Part shown: positions 58,212-64,000 of the stretch, one piece after another
How positions within the stretch are numbered: the first letter of the stretch is position 1
How the letters are laid out: the number at the start of each line of letters is the position of its first letter
NCBI RefSeq assembly: GCF_000420865.1
Contig: NZ_ATVT01000002.1
Span: 310,001-374,000, forward strand
DNA from: Butyrivibrio sp. XPD2006
GTDB taxonomy: Bacteria > Bacillota > Clostridia > Lachnospirales > Lachnospiraceae
Reading direction: 5' to 3'
Length of the DNA stretch: 64,000 nucleotides
The notes under the pieces: model-generated
Seen by the model: the letters and a program-made list of their open reading frames with translations, nothing else
Told to the model about the DNA's origin: nothing
Database searches by the model: none
Made by a program: the position numbers and the translations under genes

Positions 58212-60266
58212 TCAAAGCTTCCTCAGTTTCATGAGCTCAAACAATTCAGAATCTTTCAGGTGATTGGTGGTGCTAAGAAGAAGCGTCACCTTCCTGTCTT
58301 CTGTGCTGTCCTGCACATCGCGCTGCCAGGCCCAGTAATGAGGGCCGTCACCGATTGCCCTTAAGGTAGACATGAGGTATTCCATAACATATGCGGACTG
58401 TTTGATATCAGCTTCGCAATCATTCTCATAAAATCCCCGCCACTTGTCGTGCTCTCTTTCCCGCTGAACTTTGTCTCCTGCGAGGAAGGCTTCACGGGCG
58501 AGGCCGGCTTGATAGAAGGCTTTTTTGTATTCTCCGGAAAGTCCAAGGAGCATGCTCCCACAGGCAAGGGTTGCTCCGAGGTAGCCATAGTACAGATATT
58601 TTACCTGCATCAGCAGAGAATCTTTGAAAAGCTCTTTTCCTGTATCGGAGAGAGCTTTTTCTGTAGTCTCACATTGTTTTAAATATTGTTCATAGTTGTT
58701 AGCTGCCGCTTCCACAAGCTCTTTATACCAAATGATCTGATCGCGGAAGGTGGTAGCGCTTGTGGCCCAATTAAGATGTGGCGCAGGCCTATTTCTGTCT
58801 ACAACAAAGTTCGTTGCAAGCATCCTGGTGATGTGGTTTGCGAACTGTTCACCGGCTCTGTTATCCTCGTGAGGGCCGAATTTCACCGAATACTCGGGCC
58901 ACAGGGAAAAGAGCTTTGAAACAGCCTCTGCATTATTAGGACCGTAGTACGTCTTCGCGTAATCCGGCGCAAAGTGCGCTTCATTGGCGTCACCCTGCTG
59001 CCAGAGTTTTGCCACAAAATCAAGGTAATACACGTGTGGTTTGATGTTCGAGCAATTAATGACCCAAAAGTCCTCTGCGCCGTGGGAAAGGCAATCTGTA
59101 AGCTCTTTTCTTATAAAAGAGGGAGAGTTCGGCATCATGGTCATGTGGTTTGCGGCCTGAAGATCGTAGAAGGATACGTGGTAGTATATTCCGTGTCTTC
59201 CGTTATCGCTTTCTGTAGGAAGTGCATAGACCCTGGGGTCATCGTCGTTTTGCCTTCGTGACACCATCTTGCCATAGCCGTTGTCAGCCCAGATTCTTAT
59301 GACGTCTTCAGGGATTTCAAGATAGCCGTCTCGGTAAAGCGCCATAATCTCTCCGTAGAGGTTTGTGCAGCAGACGGCGGCTTTGTCGTTTTCTTTGACC
59401 AAGTCGTACTGCATACGGATAATGCGGCTCATGAGTTCCCCTCTGGCCTCAGGCGTGTCATATCTTGGATCGTCTGCCCAGAAGGGCTTATCTCCCTGTC
59501 CTCTAAATCCAATGTTCCAGATCACGTTGCTATCTGACTGCTCCTTGATCGCGTCCTTCCAAAGTCCGATGAAGAGATCGCTGTGCTTTGCAAAAGAGGG
59601 CTCTAGATCCGGATAGGCTCTGATAAACATCTCTGCACCAAGAGGCTCTGCGTGATGGTGCGTTATATACAGGCCCATCCTGGTTGCGAGGTTGCGGTAC
59701 TTTCTTGAATTCTTGTCCGTTCCCGGAATGGTCATATTTCCGCCCAGGCGCAGAAGTGCCTCAAAGGCCATTTCCCAGGGTTTTTCCGGATCTCCGTCAA
59801 TGCTCCATTTTGCCAACAGAACTTCGTCGTTGATGAACCATCCACGGTAGCGGACTCTTGGCCTTGGTGCCCTGTAGATGAAGCCTTCCGGTATTTCAAC
59901 GCTCTTACGCTTCTCGATCTTTTGGTCATTCCAGAGCCACAGCGGCTGTATACCTAGAAAGCGTCTGCTTATCTCATAGATTCCGTAGATGAAGCCAAGA
60001 TCGTCGGAGGCTGTTATAGTCAGGGTATTATTTGCGCATGAGAGTGTGTAGGTTTCAGCTTCGTGGGAATTGTCTTTCTCCAGGACAAGCTTTGGAGTCA
60101 ACGGATGAGTCACCGGGGACGTTACAGATTGACTCATTGCACGCAATGAGTCAATCTGTAACGTCCCCAATGACTCACCAAAATCTCTCTTTAAGTGTCC
60201 TAATGCATGTAAAACCTGCTCGCTTGCCTTGCCTGTTATTATTGTTAAATCTGAATTGATGATCAT
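58212..60266 (-). CDS. GH115-family glycoside hydrolase (xylan alpha-glucuronidase-like), cytosolic
   Basis: A 684-residue protein without signal peptide. It follows GH115: an N-terminal domain ending SDDLGFIYGIYEISRRFLGIQPLW, a catalytic barrel starting RVRYRGWFINDEVLL with WNIGFRGQGDKPFW, VIRIWADNGYGKM and GIYYHVSFYD, and a helical C-terminal domain. GH115 enzymes remove (4-O-methyl)glucuronic acid from xylan. Being cytosolic, it would act on imported aldouronic oligosaccharides, fitting the GH120 locus. Residues 31-54 are encoded by a 72-bp palindromic insertion and do not look like GH115 sequence. AGGAGG precedes the start. Family call made without a search. Confidence 0.75.
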   Translation of the reverse strand: MIINSDLTIITGKASEQVLHALGHLKRDFGESLGTLQIDSLRAMSQSVTSPVTHPLTPKLVLEKDNSHEAETYTLSCANNTLTITASDDLGFIYGIYEISRRFLGIQPLWLWNDQKIEKRKSVEIPEGFIYRAPRPRVRYRGWFINDEVLLAKWSIDGDPEKPWEMAFEALLRLGGNMTIPGTDKNSRKYRNLATRMGLYITHHHAEPLGAEMFIRAYPDLEPSFAKHSDLFIGLWKDAIKEQSDSNVIWNIGFRGQGDKPFWADDPRYDTPEARGELMSRIIRMQYDLVKENDKAAVCCTNLYGEIMALYRDGYLEIPEDVIRIWADNGYGKMVSRRQNDDDPRVYALPTESDNGRHGIYYHVSFYDLQAANHMTMMPNSPSFIRKELTDCLSHGAEDFWVINCSNIKPHVYYLDFVAKLWQQGDANEAHFAPDYAKTYYGPNNAEAVSKLFSLWPEYSVKFGPHEDNRAGEQFANHITRMLATNFVVDRNRPAPHLNWATSATTFRDQIIWYKELVEAAANNYEQYLKQCETTEKALSDTGKELFKDSLLMQVKYLYYGYLGATLACGSMLLGLSGEYKKAFYQAGLAREAFLAGDKVQREREHDKWRGFYENDCEADIKQSAYVMEYLMSTLRAIGDGPHYWAWQRDVQDSTEDRKVTLLLSTTNHLKDSELFELMKLRKL
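60106..60177. repeat. In-frame 72-bp palindromic insertion (inverted pair of GGGGACG-core units) in the GH115 gene
   Basis: Two units in inverse orientation, TGAGTCA...GGGGACGTTACAG...TGACTCA (60106-60136) and its mirror (60147-60177). The inner 26-bp arms (60115-60140 with 60143-60168) match perfectly around a 2-nt loop. Total length is 24 codons and no stop is introduced, so the reading frame survives. The unit plan (inverted ends flanking a GGGGACG core) is that of the intergenic REP-like elements, but with TGAGTCA instead of GGTCCC ends. Confidence 0.85.
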
Positions 60267-60511
60267 AGCTCTTTTGCCTCCTGCCGGCGCGGTAAATTAA
60301 ACAAATAACTTTATAGAATTTCTTATATATTCAAGGATAACAGATGCCCCCAATTTACATAATTGTTTAACGCTAACTTGGTCGTTTTTTATAAGATTTC
60401 AATTCTGAATGAACTAAAAGATACCTGTTAATGATTTAGACTATTTAATAGTAGAATATGCCAATTGGAATATGTCTTGCTATTTATTCTTATTTTGTTT
60501 TTTCATCGGAT

Positions 60512-60676
60512 ACTACTGTCTGGTATTGAGATTTGTTCAGGGACAGTAGCTATGATCATTATGTTTGAGTAAACACTACTGTCTGCGAATTAAAATTCTC
60601 ATGAGACAGTAGCCCTGTACCAGATAAAGTGTAATTCACTACTGTCTCCAGAACAAATTTATCGCGGGACAGTAGT
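60512..60676. repeat. Three 39-bp inverted-repeat units (ACTACTGTC-N21-GACAGTAGY) with 63-bp period
   Basis: Units at 60512-60550, 60575-60613 and 60638-60676, each exactly 39 bp and exactly 63 bp apart (six helical turns). Left arms are all ACTACTGTC; right arms are GACAGTAGC twice and GACAGTAGT once. Interiors are variable and A/T-rich; the third has GAACAAATTT and the first its near reverse complement. The array fills the end of a 449-bp gap (60267-60715); the rest of the gap is AT-rich with no gene seen. It stops 39 bp before the MATE gene. Confidence 0.9.
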
Positions 60677-60715
60677 CTACGCCAAATAAGAGTCACCAAC
60701 AAAAGAGGAAACCTC

Positions 60716-62053
60716 ATGAAAGACATGACAAAGGGCAGCATTATAGGTGCCATCATTTCTTTTTCTGTACCAATGCTGATTTCAAGCATCTTCCAGCAGT
60801 TGTACTCACTGGTGGATACTTATATTGTGTCCAGATACCTTGGACCTGATGCCCTGGCAGGAGTTGGTGCAACAGGCCTTTTGACATTTCTGATGCTCTG
60901 CATAGCGCTTGGAATGGGCGCCGGCGGAGGTCTTATCATCGCGCAGTGTTATGGCAGCAAAAACTATGAAAAGCTGCGCAGCACCATCATTTCCATGAGT
61001 TATATCATGCTGCTTCTGGCAGCCGTTATGTCTTTTGCCGGGTTCATCTTCTCAAGAAAATTCCTGGTGTTCCTGAAGGTGCCGGAGAACGTGCTGGAGT
61101 ACTCCGTCACTTACATCAGGATCATCTTCGTATTCTCTATCGGCACTGTCCTTTACAACCTCACATCATCGATCCTCAGAAGCGTTGGCGATTCCAAAAC
61201 TCCGCTCTACGCCCTCATCGCCGCGTCCTTTATCAACATCGGACTGGACCTTTTCTTTATCCTGAAGCTCGGTATGGGCGTTGCCGGTGCAGCCTACGCA
61301 ACAGTGATTTCCCAGTTTGTATCCGGCCTTATCTGCCTTGTGATCATAATCAGGAAAAGAGCTGACCTCGGTTTTAACGGTACCGGAAGCCTGCTGCCTG
61401 ATGCGCACACCGCACTTCTGATCATCAGAACGTCCCTGCCTTCGACTTTTCAGTCATCCCTCATCACTCTTGGCGGAATCTCTGTTCAGAGACTTATCAA
61501 CTCTTTCGGCAGCGATGTAATGGCGGGATATGTTGCAGCGAACAAGGTTGATTCACTGGCAATTCAGGTGATCCTCTCCGTCGGCAATGCACTGTGCGTC
61601 TTCACGGGCCAGAACATCGGGATCGGCAATCTTGACAGAATAGAAAAGGCACTGAAGAAGTCACGAATAATCATGTTCTTCAGTGCCATTGTAATTGCTA
61701 TATGTGCTTATACATTCAGATACTACATCGTTGGGATATTCCTGGATGCCGATGCCAATCCGATTGCTCTAAATACAGGTGCCCAGTACCTCTCAATCGT
61801 AGGCGTTGCCTATCTTATCTGCGCCATCATGCAGAGTTATCAGAACGTAATAAAAGGCGCGGGTGATGTCAACACCTGTATGGTCGCCGGAATGACCGAG
61901 CTTGCAGGCAAGATAATATTCGCCTACGCGGCTGCGCCTTTCCTTGGGCCTCTCGGAATATGGATCTCAACGCCATTTTCCTGGGCCTGCGGATGTGTTA
62001 TTCCTGTTGTCAGATACTACTCAGGGAAATGGAAGTTCAAAACCCTGACATAA
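60716..62053 (+). CDS. MATE-family multidrug/sodium exporter
   Basis: A 445-residue carrier with 12 membrane segments in two similar halves, opening with GSIIGAIISFSVPMLISSIFQQLYSLVDTYIVSRYLG and containing TSSILRSVGDSKTPLYA and GAGDVNTCM, all typical of MATE exporters of the NorM/DinF group. AGAGGAAA precedes the start. It is the only gene downstream of the three 39-bp repeats and ends exactly where a large REP-like inverted pair begins. Confidence 0.93.
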   Translation: MKDMTKGSIIGAIISFSVPMLISSIFQQLYSLVDTYIVSRYLGPDALAGVGATGLLTFLMLCIALGMGAGGGLIIAQCYGSKNYEKLRSTIISMSYIMLLLAAVMSFAGFIFSRKFLVFLKVPENVLEYSVTYIRIIFVFSIGTVLYNLTSSILRSVGDSKTPLYALIAASFINIGLDLFFILKLGMGVAGAAYATVISQFVSGLICLVIIIRKRADLGFNGTGSLLPDAHTALLIIRTSLPSTFQSSLITLGGISVQRLINSFGSDVMAGYVAANKVDSLAIQVILSVGNALCVFTGQNIGIGNLDRIEKALKKSRIIMFFSAIVIAICAYTFRYYIVGIFLDADANPIALNTGAQYLSIVGVAYLICAIMQSYQNVIKGAGDVNTCMVAGMTELAGKIIFAYAAAPFLGPLGIWISTPFSWACGCVIPVVRYYSGKWKFKTLT

Positions 62054-62153
62054 TGGTCCCTGGGGACGGGGGTTAGGGGTCATTTTCAGAAAAATCATGC
62101 CATTTCAAGCTAATTGTATGAAAATGACCCCTAACCCCCGTCCCCAGGGACCA
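62054..62153. repeat. REP-like GGGGACG-core inverted pair with 35-bp perfect arms, copies 5a and 5b
   Basis: The left unit (62054-62088) starts TGGTCCCTGGGGACGGGGG immediately after the MATE stop codon; the right unit (62119-62153) is its exact reverse complement over 35 bp, with a 30-nt spacer. A further variant, minus-strand TGGCCCCTGGGGTCAGGG (62167-62184), abuts the stop of the HAD gene. The structure would also stop transcription from both sides. Confidence 0.92.
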
Positions 62154-62186
62154 AAACTGAACCGCAACCCTGACCCCAGGGGCCAT

Positions 62187-63014
62187 TCAGGCAAGGTTCT
62201 GTTTAAATTCTTCGATCACTTGAGCGCCGTATTCTGCGTAGTTATCTGATGCAAATTTCTTCAGCGCCTCATCCTTAAACCTGCTCCAACTCTCTGCTTC
62301 GTGCCTTACAAGGATCGGATAAAAGAACACTCCGTTCTCCAAAGCAGCCTGAAGATCTCCGGGGGCATCTCCGATCATCAGAATATGATTGGCTTCATAC
62401 CCTTTGTCTCTGATCATTCCAAGACATGCGCTCTTTGAGCCCATCTCCTGGGTGCAGACGATATCAACCATATCAAGAAGCCCGAACCTCCCCCATTCAG
62501 CTCTTACAGCCTCGGGGTTAGCACTGGAAACAACTGCGATGTCGCACTTTCCGTAAATTGCATCAAAAGCCTCTTTCACTCCGTCAAAGGGCTTTATCTC
62601 TTCCTCGGGAAGCTGCTCAATCGATTCATTGACGCTCTTACTCCAGCTTAGTGCTTTTCCAAACACAGGCGAAACCTCAGTCATCCTGGCAACCGCATTG
62701 TTACTGAGTTCCGGCGCATCATCGCTCCAGGTCTTAAGTGCCTTGACTCCCTCAATCTCAGTAAAATTCTCATCAACATACAAAAGGCAAAGCGCCAGTC
62801 CCTTAAACCTGTTGATACCTCTTGTCATGGAAAAGAGATTGATCTCATTCCACTTATCAAGGATCTCTTTTTCCCATTTCTCAAGCCCCCACTCCCTGAT
62901 CATGCAGGGACCGAAGCACCTGAAGTGCTTGATGTTCATGGTATCCATGGCGCATCCGTCCGAATCGATGCAGACTATATGATCATGTTTCTTTTCAAAA
63001 TCCAAACCGGACAT
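62187..63014 (-). CDS. HAD-superfamily phosphatase
   Basis: A 275-residue haloacid-dehalogenase-like hydrolase. Motif I is CIDSDGCAMDTM (nucleophile and acid Asp pair), motif II VVSSANP, motif III in the GSKSACLG region and motif IV GDAPGDLQAA, the latter followed by GVFFYPILV. A large helical cap lies between motifs I and II. The start at 63014 follows GGAAGG; in-frame ATGs further upstream overlap the GH3 gene. It is 17 bp downstream of the GH3 gene, so a sugar phosphate is a possible substrate, by context only. Confidence 0.85.
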   Translation of the reverse strand: MSGLDFEKKHDHIVCIDSDGCAMDTMNIKHFRCFGPCMIREWGLEKWEKEILDKWNEINLFSMTRGINRFKGLALCLLYVDENFTEIEGVKALKTWSDDAPELSNNAVARMTEVSPVFGKALSWSKSVNESIEQLPEEEIKPFDGVKEAFDAIYGKCDIAVVSSANPEAVRAEWGRFGLLDMVDIVCTQEMGSKSACLGMIRDKGYEANHILMIGDAPGDLQAALENGVFFYPILVRHEAESWSRFKDEALKKFASDNYAEYGAQVIEEFKQNLA

Positions 63015-63031
63015 AACATATCCTTCCTTCA

Positions 63032-64000
63032 TCAAAGCCTTGTATCCCATCTGTCACACCAGACAAGGTCGTTCGCCTCACCCTTAAACTCAGATTGTCC
63101 GGTGAGCTTCTCCACCAGCGCCTCAATGTACTCAGCGCTTCCGCTGTAAGCATTTATAAAAGTCTTCATCATAGGCACATCAAAGAGATGATTGGTGTAA
63201 TTGAGCGACACTGCAACCGTGGGCACCTCATGTACAAACCACGGAATCTCGCAGGAGTGTGAAACCGAGTAGGTAAGCCTTGTGTTGTTCTCCTTGGCAT
63301 AGCCCTTCATGCTGATGACAAACAACACGAGATCTGTGTTTTTCTTGAACTCTTCCCTGTTTTCGTGCTCCATCATCTTGAATCTGTTAAACTTCGACGG
63401 GCCTTCCATCTCGTATTCGTAGTAGTCCTTCGACGCCTTCACTTCAAATCCCGCCTTCTCAAGCTCTTTTACCAAAAGAGCCTTAGCAGGGTCAGGACCA
63501 TCGGCCAGCGATACAGGTGCGCTCTCCACAAAGTACAGCACAACTCTCTTTTTATCCGCAGGAGTAACCGGCAAAATATGCTGAGTGTCTTTTACCAGAG
63601 TGATACTCTCATCCGCAGCCTTTCTTGCTAGTGCGTGGTGTTCATCACAGCCCACCACCGAGAGCATGTCTTTATTAGGAAAAGACATCTCGTCAAGGTC
63701 AAGGTGAGCCTTGAGTCCAAGGATTCTGTGAAGAGCATCATCAAGTCTCTCTGCACTGATCGTGCCATCCTCAATTCCTTCTCTTACATACTCGATATCC
63801 TCTGCAGGATCATTAAAGAACAGGATCATGTCACAGCCTGCCGCAATCACCTTCTGCATTGCATTCTTTCTGTCAGCTGCTGCCGTAAGTCCTGCCATAT
63901 GAGTAGCATCGGTAACGATAAGTCCGTTAAATCCAAGCTGTCCTCTGAGGAGTCCCTGAAGCAGTTCAGGTGAAAGAGTAGCAGGCATAATGTCCTCATC
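63032..64000 (-). CDS. GH3-family glycoside hydrolase, C-terminal part (gene starts beyond the window)
   Basis: The frame is open to the window edge, giving 322 residues of a longer protein. The nucleophile segment GFNGLIVTDATHMAGL is visible near the 5' edge, followed by GCDMILFFNDPAEDIEYVREGI and the (alpha/beta) sandwich domain (HALARKAADESITLVKD...ILPVTP). This is the GH3 type that includes beta-N-acetylhexosaminidases and beta-glucosidases; the acid/base region is outside the window, so specificity cannot be told. The HAD phosphatase follows 17 bp downstream on the same strand. Confidence 0.88.
   Translation of the reverse strand, partial: DEDIMPATLSPELLQGLLRGQLGFNGLIVTDATHMAGLTAAADRKNAMQKVIAAGCDMILFFNDPAEDIEYVREGIEDGTISAERLDDALHRILGLKAHLDLDEMSFPNKDMLSVVGCDEHHALARKAADESITLVKDTQHILPVTPADKKRVVLYFVESAPVSLADGPDPAKALLVKELEKAGFEVKASKDYYEYEMEGPSKFNRFKMMEHENREEFKKNTDLVLFVISMKGYAKENNTRLTYSVSHSCEIPWFVHEVPTVAVSLNYTNHLFDVPMMKTFINAYSGSAEYIEALVEKLTGQSEFKGEANDLVWCDRWDTRL

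Overview
The window looks like chromosomal DNA from a plant-polysaccharide-degrading anaerobe of the Lachnospiraceae (a Butyrivibrio- or Pseudobutyrivibrio-like clostridium). This is inferred from moderate G+C, strong AGGAGG-type ribosome binding sites on nearly every gene, ferredoxin-linked indolepyruvate oxidation, lipoproteins with LxxC lipoboxes, cytosolic xylan-processing enzymes (GH120, GH115) and fermentative L-rhamnose catabolism. No rRNA, tRNA, CRISPR, phage or complete insertion sequence was seen.

Layout. 1-2.9 kb: end of iorA, then iorB, a phenylacetate-CoA-ligase-like gene and a double-ACT protein, i.e. aromatic 2-oxoacid oxidation and acyl-CoA formation. 3.0-6.5 kb: a FucU-type mutarotase, aldo/keto reductase and zinc dehydrogenase, divergent from an AraC regulator. 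6.5-15.2 kb: five tightly coupled minus-strand genes: a REC-GGDEF protein, a hybrid histidine kinase, a second hybrid kinase with a DegV (fatty-acid-binding) domain between REC and HPt, an AGCS symporter lacking its conserved core, and a two-receiver regulator. 15.4-22.2 kb: lipoproteins, an amidohydrolase, an SSS symporter, glutathione peroxidase, flavodoxin and a PD-(D/E)XK-like protein. 22.2-23.1 kb: a gene-poor stretch with a striking array of six 37-bp inverted-repeat units. 23.1-33 kb: leuS, two carriers, a MutS-like ATPase, a zinc-ribbon protein, two broken genes, a lipoprotein and a phosphoesterase. 33-39.7 kb: a xylo-oligosaccharide locus (GH120, ABC importer, AraC). 39.7-43.9 kb: an ABC/FtsX exporter, a core-deleted MFS gene and a TetR regulator with two identical operators. 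44-49.3 kb: a beta-helix lipoprotein, an MFS carrier and a GH3 enzyme. 49.6-55.5 kb: fucO-rhaD-rhaA-rhaB with a divergent AraC. 55.5-64 kb: a lipoprotein, an alpha/beta hydrolase, GH115, a MATE exporter preceded by three 39-bp inverted-repeat units, a HAD phosphatase and the end of a second GH3.

Three themes run through the window. First, the 6.5-15.2 kb operon looks like one signalling device that could join a lipid-binding domain and a transporter-derived membrane protein to a phosphorelay and cyclic-di-GMP. Second, several genes keep both ends but have lost the middle (AGCS, MFS, ADH, CobW); two remain open and well started, two are decayed. Third, there are several palindromic repeat families: covarying hairpins in the iorA-iorB gap, two inverted-repeat arrays whose unit spacings fit multiples of the DNA helical turn, and a REP-like family with a GGGGACG core that sits against stop codons, one inverted pair of which appears to have inserted in frame into the GH115 gene.
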